Shown: positions 46,635 to 57,549, counted from the stretch's first letter. The stretch: DNA of 64,000 nucleotides from Bosea sp. 29B (GCF_902506165.1 NZ_LR733817.1:4077937-4141936), one strand, 5' to 3'. The notes: generated by a model from the sequence alone, not told the origin. A program made the numbers and translations.

Positions 46635-47606
46635 TTGAAACCTGTGATCCGGCTGGCCCTGCGCGACTGGGACTTCATCACGCCGCTCTTGCTCGGCGAC
46701 CTCGTTTCCGACCGCTTCGAGCTGAAGATCGAGCGCCTTGCTGCGCTTCCCGATGACTTCGCCAGCGATCCGCGCTTCGACGCCAGCGAGATTTCGTTCA
46801 GCCGCTACACCACCGGCCGCGCCCGCGGTGAGGCCGGCGTCGTCGGCATCCCGAACTTCATCATGCGCGGCTTCCGCCATCGCTGCGTCGTCACCGCGGC
46901 CGACAGCAAGCTGACCCGCTTTGACGAATTGCGCGGCAAGCGCATCGGCATCGCCGGCTGGCAGGATTCCGGCAACACCTGGACGCGCGCTGCCATGGCC
47001 GAGGGCGGCCTTGGCATCGACGATGCCTTCTGGGCGGTCAGCCGTCTCGCCGCCGACCACCCGATCACCGATCGCGTCGGGCGCTATGCCCGTCCCGGCC
47101 GGATCGAGGCGCTGCCCGGCCAGCCACCCTTGCTCGACCTGCTCGCCGCTGGCGAGATCGCGGCGGTGCTGATGCCGTTCATGCCGCAGGGCTTTTTCTC
47201 CAAGGGCTCGCGCTTCCGGGCGCTGCTGCCGGATGTCCGCGCGGCCGAGCGCGATTACTTCGGCAAGGTCGGCTACGTGCCCGGCATGCACATCATCGGC
47301 CTCAAGCCCGAGCTCGCCGCCCGCGAGCCCTGGCTGGCGCAGGCGCTGAGCGATCTGCTCGACGAGAGCCAGCGCGTCTGGCTGGAGAAGCGCCGCCGCT
47401 ATGCCGACACCACGCCCTGGCTGATCGACGAGCTGGTGCGCAGCGGGCATGATCTGCCGGAGAGCTGGAACGAGAGCGGGCTGGCCGCGAACCGGACGAT
47501 GATCACAGCGTTCATCGAGCAGCTGCGCATCCAGAACCTCGCCGAGACCGACCTGACGCCGGAGACCCTGTTCCCGGCCGCATCTGCGCTGGAAGGAGCC
47601 CAATGA
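46635..47606 (+). CDS. 4,5-dihydroxyphthalate-decarboxylase-like / NMT1-fold protein
   Basis: A 323-residue protein with a periplasmic-binding-protein-like fold but no signal peptide (MKPVIRLALRDWDFITPLL). Blocks such as EISFSRYTTGRARGEAGVVGIPNFI (in two parts), FDELRGKRIGIAGWQDSGNTW and VPGMHIIGLKPELA resemble the 4,5-dihydroxyphthalate decarboxylase group of NMT1-like enzymes. It therefore probably acts on an aromatic or related acid in the cytoplasm. An alternative is a leaderless sensor. Coupled by ATGA to the nitrilase. Confidence 0.75.
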   Translation: MKPVIRLALRDWDFITPLLLGDLVSDRFELKIERLAALPDDFASDPRFDASEISFSRYTTGRARGEAGVVGIPNFIMRGFRHRCVVTAADSKLTRFDELRGKRIGIAGWQDSGNTWTRAAMAEGGLGIDDAFWAVSRLAADHPITDRVGRYARPGRIEALPGQPPLLDLLAAGEIAAVLMPFMPQGFFSKGSRFRALLPDVRAAERDYFGKVGYVPGMHIIGLKPELAAREPWLAQALSDLLDESQRVWLEKRRRYADTTPWLIDELVRSGHDLPESWNESGLAANRTMITAFIEQLRIQNLAETDLTPETLFPAASALEGAQ

Positions 47607-48397
47607 TGAAAGCCGCGCTCGGACAATTCGCCGTCAGCCGCGAATGGCAGGAAAATCTTGCCACTTCCGTCCGCCTGATGGGCGAGGCCAAGGCCGCCGG
47701 CGCCGATCTGCTGTTGCTGCCGGAGGGCATCCTGGCCCGCGACATCACCGATCCCGACATCGTGCTGAAGACGGCGCAGCCGCTCGACGGCCCGTTCATG
47801 CAGGGCGTGCTGGAGGCGAGCAAGGGCTCGGCGCTGACCACTCTGTTCTGCATCCATGTGCCGAACGGCAAGGGCCGCGTCTTCAACGTCCATGTCGCGG
47901 TCCGCGACGGCGCCATCGTCGCCGCCTATCGCAAACTCCATCTCTACGACGCCTTCTCGGCGCTGGAATCGACCAATGTCGAACCCGGCACCGAGGTGCC
48001 GCCGCTACTCGAGATCGCCGGCCTGAAATGCGGGCTGATGACCTGCTATGACGTGCGCTTCCCCGAGCTTGCCCGTCGCCTCGCGCTTGACGGCGCCGAT
48101 GTCCTGCTGCTGCCGGCCGCCTGGGTCCGCGGCCTCGGCAAGGAGGCGCATTGGGATGTGCTGGTCACCGCCCGCGCGCTGGAAAACACCTGCTATGTCG
48201 TCGCCACCGGCGAGTGCGGCCCGCGCAATATCGGCGCCAGCATGGTCGTCGACCCGCTCGGCGTCGCCGTCGCCCGCGCCGGCGAGGCTCCAACGCTGAT
48301 CTATGCCGATATCGATCCGGCCCGCATCGCCGCGGCACGCGCAGCATTGCCGGTCCTGGTCAACCGCCGCTTCGCCGGCCCGGAGCTCGCCGCCTAG
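47603..48397 (+). CDS. nitrilase-superfamily carbon-nitrogen hydrolase
   Basis: A 264-residue amidase with the Glu-Lys-Cys triad: Glu41 in LLLPEGIL, Lys111 in YRKLHLYDAF and Cys148 in LMTCYDVRFPEL. The sequence resembles omega-amidase and deaminated-glutathione amidase (Nit) subgroups more than true nitrilases. Two ATG codons are adjacent; the first overlaps the stop of the upstream gene. It probably hydrolyses the compound delivered by the adjoining importer, releasing ammonia. Confidence 0.92.
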   Translation: MMKAALGQFAVSREWQENLATSVRLMGEAKAAGADLLLLPEGILARDITDPDIVLKTAQPLDGPFMQGVLEASKGSALTTLFCIHVPNGKGRVFNVHVAVRDGAIVAAYRKLHLYDAFSALESTNVEPGTEVPPLLEIAGLKCGLMTCYDVRFPELARRLALDGADVLLLPAAWVRGLGKEAHWDVLVTARALENTCYVVATGECGPRNIGASMVVDPLGVAVARAGEAPTLIYADIDPARIAAARAALPVLVNRRFAGPELAA

Positions 48398-48442
48398 GAG
48401 CGGGCCGCCAATCCACCGACAACGATAAAAGGGGACGTCGCC

Positions 48443-49339
48443 ATGACCATGATCGTGAAATTCGCCGGAGCCGCTGCGCTGGCTGCGGTACTCCTGCAAA
48501 GCCCGGCCTTCGCCCAGGACGCCAGCATCAAGATCCCCGAGCAGAAGGTCGACGAGACCCTGCGCGCCAAATTGCCGGAGGCGATCCGCACGGCCGGCAA
48601 GATGATCTCGGTCAACAACGGCTCCTTCCCGCCCTACGAGATCGTCACCGACGCCAAGACCATGACCGGCGCCAGCGCAGAGCTCTCCGACGCCATCGGC
48701 CAGCTGCTCGGCGTCAAGATCGAGCATGCGACGGTGAGCGGGCTCGCCGCGGCGCTGAGCGGCATCGCCGCCGGCCGCTTCCAGTTCGCCATGGGCCCGA
48801 TCGGTGACTTCAAGACACGCCAGGAAGCCAACGACTTCGTCGACTATGTCCGCGAATACGTGATCTTCGCCGTGCAGAAGGGCAATCCGAAGGCGATCGG
48901 CAGCCTGGACGACACCTGCGGCAAGAAGATTGCGGTGATGTCGGCCGGTTCGGCCGAGAAGGTGATCAAGGCGCAGGCCGAGAAATGCGCGGCCGAGGGC
49001 AAGCCGACGCTGGAGGTAATGTCCTTCACCGACCAGCCGACCTCGATCCTCTCTGTCCGCTCCAGGCGCTCGGACGGCTTCTTCTCCTCGCAGGCGCCGC
49101 TGACCTATTTCGTCCAGCAGGCCAAGGGCGATCTCGAACTCGCCGCGGTCGGCAAGCCCAACGGCTTCCAGGACCTGTTCCAGGGCGCGGTGGTGCCGAA
49201 GGGCTCAGCCCTGGGCGACGTGCTGGTCTCGGCCATCAAGGTGCTCAAGGCGAACGGCACCTATGAGGCGATCTTCAAGAAATGGGGCATCGAGAACAAC
49301 ATGATCGGCGAGCCCGGCATCAACCTCTCGAAGAACTGA
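48443..49339 (+). CDS. amino-acid-type ABC transporter solute-binding protein
   Basis: A 298-residue periplasmic protein of the SBP family 3, with a signal peptide ending SPAFAQ. SVNNGSFPPYEIVTDAKTMTG (two blocks) and YEAIFKKWGIENN near the end are typical of polar amino acid or opine binding proteins. First gene of the transport part of the operon, 45 bases after the nitrilase. Confidence 0.92.
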   Translation: MTMIVKFAGAAALAAVLLQSPAFAQDASIKIPEQKVDETLRAKLPEAIRTAGKMISVNNGSFPPYEIVTDAKTMTGASAELSDAIGQLLGVKIEHATVSGLAAALSGIAAGRFQFAMGPIGDFKTRQEANDFVDYVREYVIFAVQKGNPKAIGSLDDTCGKKIAVMSAGSAEKVIKAQAEKCAAEGKPTLEVMSFTDQPTSILSVRSRRSDGFFSSQAPLTYFVQQAKGDLELAAVGKPNGFQDLFQGAVVPKGSALGDVLVSAIKVLKANGTYEAIFKKWGIENNMIGEPGINLSKN

Positions 49340-49350
49340 GCGAGCGGGCC

Positions 49351-50258
49351 ATGAGCAGCGCGGTTGAGCCGATGAATGACCGGCAGGCGGCGCTGCGCGA
49401 CGTCGCCAACGCCCACCGCCCGGTCGAATGGGGGCGCTGGCTGCTCTGGGCCTTCGTGCTCGCAGTCTGCGCCAATTTCGCCTGGATCGTCGCCTGGAAC
49501 CCGAATTTCGGCTGGCCTGTCGTGGCGCAATGGTTCACGGCGGAGTCGATCCTGCGCGGCCTTTACGTCACGCTCGGGCTCACCGTGGTGGCGATGGTGA
49601 TCGGTGTCATCATCGGCCTCCTGCTGGCGATCGCCCGGCTCTCCGACGATCGGCTGTTCAGCGGCTTCGCCGGGCTCTTCATCTGGTTCTTCCGCGGCAC
49701 GCCGCTGCTGGTCCAGCTGATCTTCTGGTACAATCTCTCGACGCTCTTCCCCGAGATCTCGATTGCGATCCCGTTCGGGCCGACGCTGATCAGCTGGCAC
49801 ACCAACGACCTGATCACGCCGATGACGGCGGCAATCGCCGGTCTTTCGCTGAACGAAGCCGCCTATATGGCCGAGATCATCCGCGGCGGCCTGCTCTCGG
49901 TCGACAAGGGCCAGACCGAGGCGAGCGACGCCTTCGGCATGACGCGGGCGCGGGCGCTGCGCCGGGTCATCATCCCCCAGGCGATGCGTTCGATCGTGCC
50001 GCCGACCGGCAACCAGCTGATCAGCATGATCAAGGCGACTTCGCTGGTCAGCGTCATCGCCATGGCCGATCTGCTCTATTCGGTGCAGGCGGTCTACAAC
50101 CGCACCTTCGAGGTCGTCCCGATGCTGATGGTCGCGGTGATCTGGTATCTCGTCATCACCACCGTCCTGAACATCGGCCAGGGCTTCATCGAGCGCTACT
50201 ACGCCCGCGGCGAGCGCGGCGCAGTGGAGCGCATGCCCGTCATCGCGGAGGCGACGCC

Positions 50259-50262
<4 letters not shown>
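49351..50262 (+). CDS. amino-acid-type ABC transporter permease
   Basis: A 303-residue HisM/GlnP-type permease with about five or six membrane helices. WFFRGTPLLVQLIFWYN is the family start of the core, and EASDAFGMTRARALRRVIIPQAMR contains the EAA loop. A single permease gene suggests a homodimer. The N-terminal 35 residues precede the first helix. The start after the binding-protein stop is used; the stop overlaps the ATPase start (ATGA). Confidence 0.94.
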
Positions 50263-51053
<791 letters not shown>

Positions 51054-51129
51054 AGGCCGCAACTCCGTCAAAACTGTCTCCCAGCGCAAACGCGCCGAGC
51101 TGCCTTGGCGGCTCGGCAAGGCGCCATGG

Positions 51130-51170
51130 TTAATATTAAACGATCATTATCAGATATCCGAATATATTGA
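51130..51170 (+). promoter_or_regulatory. AT-rich promoter region of chemoreceptor gene
   Basis: An isolated AT-rich stretch in GC-rich DNA, beginning with the palindrome TTAATATTAA (51130-51139) and containing AATATATTGA before the chemoreceptor start. Exact -35/-10 boxes are ambiguous. Confidence 0.35.
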
Positions 51171-51204
51171 TGGAAAGAGGTGCGAAGACGGGGAGAAACT
51201 GAGC

Positions 51205-53373
51205 ATGGGCCATCCGCAATCGCCGCGGCAGCGCTTTCGCCTGACAGGTGTCGGGGCGGTCATCGGCATGGTCCTGACAGCAGCTGTCGCACTCGTCGCG
51301 GCTGCCGGCGCCTTCTCGACGCAACAGCTCGGCAATCGGATCCTGACCGAGACCGTCGCCCGCGAAATGACGAGCGCCCAGGAAACCTTGCGCACCAGCC
51401 TGGACAGCGAGGTTAAGCGCGCCGTCTCAATGGCGCATGTCATCGCGAGCAATGCCCAGATCCAGGCGCGCTTCGCCGCCGGTGACCGGGAGGCTCTGGC
51501 CGCGGCGATTATCCCCGGCTTCGCCGCGCTGAAGGCGAGTGAGGGCGTTGTCCAGCTCCAGTTCCACGTCGCGCCGGCGACCTCGTTCCTGCGTGCGCAT
51601 CGCCCGGAGAAGTTCGGCGACGATCTCTCCTCCTTCCGGTTCACGGTCGTCGAAGCCAACAAGGCGGGCAAGCCGGTCTTCGGCCTCGAGAACGGCGTCG
51701 AGGGCCTCGGCGTGCGCGGCGTGATGCCGGTTCGCTTCGAGGGGAAGGCCGTCGGAACCGTCGAGGTCGGCCTCAATTTCGGCCAGGCGTTCTTCGACGC
51801 GTTCAAGAAAATGTCCGGAAACGACATCGCCTTCTTCGTCCTCGCCAATGGCGAGCTCAAGCGTTTCGCCTCGACGCTTCCCGATGATGGGCTGCTCTCG
51901 CAGGAGACGTTGCGGTTAGGGCTGGGTGGAACGACGGAAATCCAGCGTCTCGCCATTGCCGGGCGCGCCAGCGCCATCGTCTACGCGCCGGTCAAGGATT
52001 ACCGCGGCGATGTGATCGGCGCCTATGCGCTCGTTTCCGACATCTCCGCTCTCAGCTCGATCATGGGCGCCGCCATGTCGGCTTCCGCCCTGGTCGCGCT
52101 CGTCAGCCTGATCTCGGCGATCGCCTGCGCCTGGATGCTGAACCGCTGGATCGCCGCCCCGGTCCGCGGCATGACGCGCACGATGACCGCGCTGGCACAG
52201 GGCGATCGCGACGTGCTCGTTCCGTCCCTGTCGCGTCGTGACGAAATCGGCGAAATGGCCCAGGCGGTCGATGTCTTCAAGCGTGCTGCGGTCGAAAAGG
52301 AGGCCATCGCCGTCGAAAAGCACCAGGCCGAGCAGGAGGTCGAGGCCCAGCGCCATGCGACCGACGCCGAGAGGTCGCGAAACGAGGCCGAACGCCAGGA
52401 AGCCACGCAGCAACTGGCTGTCGTGGTTTCGGCGCTCGGCGCCGGCCTTGAACATCTGGCCAACGGCAATCTCGGCTACCGCATCGATCAGCCGGTCGCG
52501 GCCAGCTATGCCAAACTGAAGGACGATTTCAACGCCTCGATCACGAAGCTGCGCGATACGATGCGGCAGATCGCGACCAACACCGAGAGCATGAAGGCGG
52601 GCGCCGGCGAGATCAGCCAGGCGGCCGACGATCTTGCCAGCCGCACCGAGCAGCAAGCCTCCTCGGTCGAGGAGACCGCGACGGCGCTCGACCAGCTGAC
52701 CGCAACCGTGCGCCAGACCGCCGAAGGCGCGCGCCAGGCGAGCCTGGCCACCACCCAGGTCAAGGGCGAGGCCGAGCAGTCGGGCCAGATCGTGCGCGAG
52801 GCTGTCGCCGCCATGAGCGGCATCGAGAAATCCTCTGACGAGATCTCGCAGATCGTCGGCGTCATCGACGAGATCGCCTTCCAGACCAATCTGCTCGCGC
52901 TCAACGCTTCGGTCGAGGCGGCGCGCGCCGGCGATGCCGGCAAGGGCTTCGCGGTGGTCGCCTCCGAGGTGCGGGCGCTGGCCCAGCGCTCGGCGGACGC
53001 GGCCAAGGAGATCAAGGGGCTGATCACCGCCTCGTCCGTCGAGGTCGAGAAGGGCGTGGCGCTGGTCGGCCAGACCGGAACGGCGCTGGAGCGGATGTCC
53101 GGCGAGATCACCCGCGCCACCTCGCTGGTCGCCGAGATCGCCTCGGCTGCCCAGGAGCAGGCGACCGGCTTGCAGGAGGTCAATACCGCCGTCAACGAGA
53201 TGGACCAGGCGACGCAGCAGAACGCCGCCATGGCCGAGCAGTCGACCGCCGCCTCGCAGGCCCTGGCCCAGGAAGCCGACAGGCTCGCCGCGCTGGTTTC
53301 CTATTTCAGCCTTGAGGCTCCCGAACCATCACGCAATCAGACCTCGGCGAACCCTGCGCGCCACGCTGCCTGA
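51205..53373 (+). CDS. methyl-accepting chemotaxis protein with Cache sensor
   Basis: A 722-residue chemoreceptor. Membrane segments at about 13-37 and 290-315 flank a double-Cache-like periplasmic sensor ([34 protein letters not shown]). A HAMP domain follows, then the signalling hairpin with the invariant tip [21 protein letters not shown] (read in two parts) near residue 560. The C-terminus lacks a CheR-binding pentapeptide. ATG after GGGGAG is the start. Placed after the amino-acid importer, but with its own AT-rich promoter. Confidence 0.93.
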   Translation: MGHPQSPRQRFRLTGVGAVIGMVLTAAVALVAAAGAFSTQQLGNRILTETVAREMTSAQETLRTSLDSEVKRAVSMAHVIASNAQIQARFAAGDREALAAAIIPGFAALKASEGVVQLQFHVAPATSFLRAHRPEKFGDDLSSFRFTVVEANKAGKPVFGLENGVEGLGVRGVMPVRFEGKAVGTVEVGLNFGQAFFDAFKKMSGNDIAFFVLANGELKRFASTLPDDGLLSQETLRLGLGGTTEIQRLAIAGRASAIVYAPVKDYRGDVIGAYALVSDISALSSIMGAAMSASALVALVSLISAIACAWMLNRWIAAPVRGMTRTMTALAQGDRDVLVPSLSRRDEIGEMAQAVDVFKRAAVEKEAIAVEKHQAEQEVEAQRHATDAERSRNEAERQEATQQLAVVVSALGAGLEHLANGNLGYRIDQPVAASYAKLKDDFNASITKLRDTMRQIATNTESMKAGAGEISQAADDLASRTEQQASSVEETATALDQLTATVRQTAEGARQASLATTQVKGEAEQSGQIVREAVAAMSGIEKSSDEISQIVGVIDEIAFQTNLLALNASVEAARAGDAGKGFAVVASEVRALAQRSADAAKEIKGLITASSVEVEKGVALVGQTGTALERMSGEITRATSLVAEIASAAQEQATGLQEVNTAVNEMDQATQQNAAMAEQSTAASQALAQEADRLAALVSYFSLEAPEPSRNQTSANPARHAA

Positions 53374-53387
53374 GGGGCGATCGGCGC

Positions 53388-53861
53388 TCAATTGCCCTCC
53401 AGCTCGCCCGCGCGCTCCAGCGCGATCGCGGTGCCTTGCTCGACGAAGCGCGCAATCAGCTCGAGCTCCTCGGCACTGTATTGCCGCATCAGTGCGGCCG
53501 AGCGCTCGGCGATCGGCGCGAACAGATCGAGCAGCGGCTTGATCGCCTCCGGCACGATCCGGACGAGGACCTTGCGGCGATCCTGCGGCTCGGCGGCCCG
53601 CTCGACATAGCCCTTCCTTGCGAGGCGATCGATCAGGCCGGTCACGGCGCCGCTGGTCAGCTTCGTATGCTCCATGATCTGCCCGGCGGTCACGGGACCG
53701 GCCAGCAAGATCATGTCGAGACATTCGAGATCGACGGAGGCGAGGCCGGCCCGCTTGGCGACCGCCTGGCTGTGCAAGGCGCTGGCGGCGCCCATGCGGC
53801 GCAGGATCGTCGTCAGGCGTGCGATCGCTTGGTCTTGACTTGAAGGTGCCATTCGTCTCAT
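53388..53861 (-). CDS. MarR-family transcriptional regulator
   Basis: A 157-residue winged-helix regulator: GPVTAGQIMEHTKLTSGAVTGLIDRL (two blocks) is the recognition helix region and RKGYVERAAEPQDRRKVLV the beta wing, both textbook MarR. An ATG three codons later is an alternative start. Divergent from a small membrane protein with a 19-base palindrome between, so autoregulation and control of that gene are likely. Inducer unknown. Confidence 0.93.
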   Translation of the reverse strand: MRRMAPSSQDQAIARLTTILRRMGAASALHSQAVAKRAGLASVDLECLDMILLAGPVTAGQIMEHTKLTSGAVTGLIDRLARKGYVERAAEPQDRRKVLVRIVPEAIKPLLDLFAPIAERSAALMRQYSAEELELIARFVEQGTAIALERAGELEGN

Positions 53862-53879
53862 ATCTTAGTTACTAAGATA
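53861..53879. promoter_or_regulatory. MarR operator
   Basis: A perfect 9+1+9 palindrome TATCTTAGT-T-ACTAAGATA that begins at the MarR start codon and ends 21 bases before the divergent membrane-protein gene. A related half-site TTAGTAA follows at 53881. Size and symmetry are typical of MarR binding sites. Confidence 0.7.
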
Positions 53880-53900
53880 ATTAGTAAGCGAGATAAGATC

Positions 53901-54356
53901 ATGGATGCGATCGTCCTGTCCACGGCGTTGACGGCGCTTCTGGCCAATATCGGGCTGGGCGGCGGAATCTTCGAGCATAGCGTGATCGACCGTGCCTGGC
54001 CCCGCAAGCCGGAGATTGTCCAACCCCGGAAGGGTGGGATCAGCCGCGTCCGGTTCTGGATTCCCGCTCATTCCACCTTCGAACTCGTCCTGCTCGTCAC
54101 ACTCTATCTCGGCTGGGGCCATGACGGCGTCCGCAAGGCGCTGCTCTTGGCGCTCGCCGCGCATCTGGCGCTGCGGCTCTGGTCGGCTTTCGACATGATC
54201 CCGAAGGCGATTGCCTTCGAGAAGGCGGAGACGGTCGACGAGGCTGCCGCCCGCGACTGGACGAAGCGAAGCCTGATGCGGTTTCCGCTGGCGCTCCTAA
54301 CCAGCGTGGCTGCATTGGCGGCTTTCGCCGCCGCTTGCGGCCTGAATCTGGGCTGA
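53901..54356 (+). CDS. small integral membrane protein, MarR-linked
   Basis: A 151-residue protein with about four hydrophobic segments (residues 3-23, 57-74, 78-97, 128-148). Family not recognised; VIDRAWPRKPEIVQP and IPAHSTFELVLL in the first loop are the most distinctive parts. It is divergent from a MarR repressor with a shared operator, the arrangement of inducible efflux or detoxification genes, but nothing proves transport. Confidence 0.75.
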   Translation: MDAIVLSTALTALLANIGLGGGIFEHSVIDRAWPRKPEIVQPRKGGISRVRFWIPAHSTFELVLLVTLYLGWGHDGVRKALLLALAAHLALRLWSAFDMIPKAIAFEKAETVDEAAARDWTKRSLMRFPLALLTSVAALAAFAAACGLNLG

Positions 54357-54409
54357 GTCCACCAGCTTCCCAAACGTCGGTGCGAGAAGGTGAGTAGATT
54401 GACAATGTT

Positions 54410-54443
54410 TTGCATATAAGACAGAAATTCATATACAAATGAA
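54410..54443 (+). promoter_or_regulatory. promoter and inverted repeat before tctB
   Basis: TTGCAT, a 16-base spacer and TATACA form a plausible sigma-70 promoter. The -10 box lies within the inverted repeat TTCAT-N6-ATGAA (54428-54443), so a repressor site may overlap it. Confidence 0.4.
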
Positions 54444-54496
54444 AAACGCGGCGCCCGGCTCTGATCCGGAGGCGCCTGTCGCACCGGGGAGGGGCG

Positions 54497-54994
54497 ATGG
54501 ACCCGCTGAACGACAGCCAGGGCAGGGCCGTTGCAACCTCGCCCGAGCCGGCTCCGGCATCGGGCGCGAGCGACGTGCTCCTCGGCCTGCTCTTTGCCGC
54601 GATCGGCGCGGCCGCCCTCTATATCGGCCGCGACTATGTCTTCGGCACGAGCCTGCGCATGGGGCCGGGCTTCCTGCCGCGGATCGTCGCCGGCGGCCTC
54701 GTCCTGCTCGGGCTCGCGCTCGTCCTCCGCGGCATCCTCGCAGGCGGCTGGACGCTGCCCGTGATCGGCTGGCGGCCGATCGTCCTGATCTCGCTCGCCG
54801 TGATCGTCTTCGCCGCGACGATCGACCGGCTCGGCCTCTTCGTCGCGAGCCTTTTGAGCGTGGCGATCGGCGCCGGCGCGGCACAGGAGATCCGCTGGAA
54901 GGAACTGCCCTTTGTGGCGCTCGGGCTCGCCACTTTCTGCACCATCCTGTTCGGCTATCTCCTGAAGATCTCGATGCCGGTGTGGCCGCAATGA
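54497..54994 (+). CDS. tctB: tripartite tricarboxylate transporter small subunit TctB
   Basis: A 165-residue membrane protein with four hydrophobic segments (about 21-39, 58-76, 86-102, 118-155). GRDYVFGTSLRMGPGFLPRIVAG is the hallmark (family consensus around MGPGFFP), read here in two parts. TctB is the small membrane subunit that pairs with TctA. It is followed by tctA with an ATGA overlap. Confidence 0.93.
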   Translation: MDPLNDSQGRAVATSPEPAPASGASDVLLGLLFAAIGAAALYIGRDYVFGTSLRMGPGFLPRIVAGGLVLLGLALVLRGILAGGWTLPVIGWRPIVLISLAVIVFAATIDRLGLFVASLLSVAIGAGAAQEIRWKELPFVALGLATFCTILFGYLLKISMPVWPQ

Positions 54995-56493
54995 GCGAGA
55001 TCTTCCAATCGCTGGCGCTGGGTTTCAGCGTCGCGGCTTCCCTGAGCAATCTCTGGTACTGCTTCCTCGGCGCGCTGATCGGCACGCTGATCGGCGTCCT
55101 GCCCGGCATCGGCCCGATCGCGACCATGGCGATGCTGCTGCCGCTGACCTATTACCTGCAGCCGACGGAAGCATTGATCATGCTCGCCGGCATCTATTAC
55201 GGCGCGCAATATGGCGGTTCGACCACGGCGGTGCTGATGCGCCTGCCGGGCGAATCCTCCTCCGTCGTCACCTGCCTCGACGGCTATGCCATGGCGCGCA
55301 AGGGCCGCGCCGGCACTGCGCTCGCGACGGCGGCGCTCGCCTCGTTCTTCGCCGGTACCGTCGTCACGCTGCTGATCGCGGTCGCCAGCCCTGCCTTGAC
55401 CGAGCTCGCGCAGAAATTCGGTCCGGCCGAGTATTTCTCGCTGATGGCGCTCGGCCTCGTCGCCGCCGTCGTCTTCGCGCAGGGCTCGCCGCTGCGCGCG
55501 GTCGGCGCGATCCTCCTCGGCCTGCTGCTCGGCCTGATCGGCGCCGACGTCAATACTGGCTTCGACCGCTTCACCTTCGACCGGCCGGAATTGCGCGACG
55601 GCATTGGCGTCGTCGTCGTCTCGATGGGCCTCTTCGGCATCGCCGAGATCATGCTCAACCTCTCCGGCGGGCCGGAAGACCAGGGCGAGCGCACCAAACT
55701 GTCGCGGCTCTGGCTGACGAAGGAGGACTTCCGCGCGGCCTGGCCGGCGACCCTGCGCGGCACCGGGATTGGCGCGCTGCTCGGCATCCTGCCCGGCGGC
55801 GGCGCCATGCTCGGCTCCTTCGCCTCCTATGCGGTCGAGAAGCGGATCTCGAACACGCCGGAGCGCTTCGGCGAGGGCGCGATCGAGGGCGTGGCCGGGC
55901 CGGAAGCGGCCAATAATGCCGGTGCGCAATCCTCCTTCATCCCGATGCTGGCGCTCGGCATCCCCGGCAATTCGGTGATGGCGATGATGGCCGGCGCCAT
56001 GCTGATCCACGGCATCGCGCCGAGCCCCAATCTCGCTTCGACGCAGCCCCAGCTGTTCTGGGGGCTGATCGCCAGCATGTGGTTCGGCAACCTGATGCTG
56101 CTCGTCATCAACCTGCCGCTGATCGGGCTGTGGGTGAAGCTGCTCGCCGCGCCCTATCGCATGCTGTTCCCGGCGATCCTGCTGTTCTGCTGCATCGGCA
56201 TCTACACGGTGAACAACAGCGCCTTCGAGGTCGGTCTCGTCGCTTTGTTCGGCCTGCTCGGCGTGGTGCTGGCCAAGCTCGAATGCCCGCTGGCGCCCCT
56301 CGTGCTCGCCTTCATCCTCGGGCCGATGATGGAGGAGAACCTGCGCCGCGCCATGCTGCTCTCGCGCGGCGATCCGGCGATCTTTCTGTCGCGGCCGATC
56401 AGCCTGGGATTGCTGATCGCCTGCGCGCTGGTGGTCGCCTTGCTGCTGATGCCGAATTTCCGCCGGGCCCGCGAGGCGGCGACGGAAGCCTGA
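54991..56493 (+). CDS. tctA: tripartite tricarboxylate transporter large subunit TctA
   Basis: A 500-residue membrane protein of about twelve helices. The N-terminal LIGVLPGIGPIATMAMLLP and IYYGAQYGGSTTAVLMRLPGE blocks, and the central GILPGGGAMLGSFASYAVEK, are family signatures (duplicated PGxG loops). Transports a carboxylate delivered by TctC. The in-frame stretch upstream of the ATG lies inside tctB and is not coding. Confidence 0.95.
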   Translation: MSEIFQSLALGFSVAASLSNLWYCFLGALIGTLIGVLPGIGPIATMAMLLPLTYYLQPTEALIMLAGIYYGAQYGGSTTAVLMRLPGESSSVVTCLDGYAMARKGRAGTALATAALASFFAGTVVTLLIAVASPALTELAQKFGPAEYFSLMALGLVAAVVFAQGSPLRAVGAILLGLLLGLIGADVNTGFDRFTFDRPELRDGIGVVVVSMGLFGIAEIMLNLSGGPEDQGERTKLSRLWLTKEDFRAAWPATLRGTGIGALLGILPGGGAMLGSFASYAVEKRISNTPERFGEGAIEGVAGPEAANNAGAQSSFIPMLALGIPGNSVMAMMAGAMLIHGIAPSPNLASTQPQLFWGLIASMWFGNLMLLVINLPLIGLWVKLLAAPYRMLFPAILLFCCIGIYTVNNSAFEVGLVALFGLLGVVLAKLECPLAPLVLAFILGPMMEENLRRAMLLSRGDPAIFLSRPISLGLLIACALVVALLLMPNFRRAREAATEA

Positions 56494-56521
56494 GTTTTTG
56501 CTTAAGAAGGGGAGGACGACG

Positions 56522-57505
56522 ATGATGACACCCAGCAGGCGCAGCGCGCTCGGCCTCATCGCCGCCGCCTCCCTCATGGCCCTGCCGCAGGTCGCGATGG
56601 CTCAGGCCTACCCGACCAAGCCGGTGAAGATCATCGTGCCCTTCGCTGCCGGCGGGCGGGCCGATGCGTTGGCGCGCATGCTGGCGCAGGGCCTGCAGGA
56701 GCAGATGGGCCAGCCCTTCGTGGTCGAGAACCGTGGCGGCGCCAGCGGCAGCCTCGGCTCCGACCTCGTCGCGAAGGCGGCGCCCGACGGCTACACCCTG
56801 CTGCTCGCCTCGACCGGCACGCAAGCGATCCTGCCGAAGATCAGCGCCAAGCTGCCGTATGATGCCGATCGCGACTTCACGCCGATCGCGCTGATGGTCG
56901 AGAGCTTCAGCTTCATCGGCGTGCACCCCGGCGTGAAGGCGAACAATCTGAAGGAATTCGTCGACCTCGCCCGCGCCAGGCCGGGCGAGTTCAACTATGC
57001 CAGCTCCGGGGTCGGCACCTACAACCACTTCGCCGGCGAGTTCTTCAACATCGCCGCCGGCTCGAAGATCACCCATATCGCCTATCGCGGCAGCGGCCCC
57101 TCGGTGAACGATCTCGTCGCCGGCCATGTCCAGATGATGATCGGCGGCGAGTTCGTCGAGGTCGCGCAGGCCGGCAAGGTCCGCATCCTCGCGACGACCA
57201 ATCCGCAGCGCTGGCCCGGCCTGCCCGATATCCCGACCATGAAGGAAGCGGGCCTTGCCGAATTTTCGGCGCCGCCGCTCTGGTTCGGCCTGCTTGGGCC
57301 GGGCGGCATGCCGCGCGAGCTCGTCGAGAAGCTCAACCAGGCCGCCAACAAGGCGATGAGCGAGCCCAGGACCGTCGAGCGCGTCAAGGGGGCGGCGAGC
57401 ATCGTGCGCACCGAGAGCGCAGATGCCTTCGGCAGCCTGATCAAGGCCGAGCAGAAGGCTTTTGGCGACGTCGCCCGGCAGACCAACATGAAGTTCGAGG
57501 AATGA
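56522..57505 (+). CDS. Bug-family (TctC) solute-binding protein, first copy
   Basis: A 327-residue periplasmic binding protein. Signal peptide ending VAMAQ, then AYPTKPVKIIVPFAAGG, NRGGASGSLGSDLVAKAAPDGYT (in two blocks) and AYRGSGPSVNDLVAGHVQMM, the standard Bug motifs for carboxylate binding. ATG is placed eight bases after GGGGAGG; a TTG further upstream is disregarded. It follows tctA directly and has a near twin immediately downstream. Confidence 0.93.
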   Translation: MMTPSRRSALGLIAAASLMALPQVAMAQAYPTKPVKIIVPFAAGGRADALARMLAQGLQEQMGQPFVVENRGGASGSLGSDLVAKAAPDGYTLLLASTGTQAILPKISAKLPYDADRDFTPIALMVESFSFIGVHPGVKANNLKEFVDLARARPGEFNYASSGVGTYNHFAGEFFNIAAGSKITHIAYRGSGPSVNDLVAGHVQMMIGGEFVEVAQAGKVRILATTNPQRWPGLPDIPTMKEAGLAEFSAPPLWFGLLGPGGMPRELVEKLNQAANKAMSEPRTVERVKGAASIVRTESADAFGSLIKAEQKAFGDVARQTNMKFEE

Positions 57506-57549
57506 CCGGGCGGACGATCCGGCAACTCGGCACGGCAAGGGAGGAAGCG

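Noticed and set aside
49428..50258. Extension of the amino-acid ATPase into the permease gene
   Set aside because: The extra 277 residues are an out-of-frame reading of the permease; the ATPase homology begins at the ATG overlapping the permease stop.
54439..54990. Extension of tctA upstream through tctB
   Set aside because: Same reason: the residues are an off-frame reading of tctB, and TctA homology begins at the ATGA overlap.
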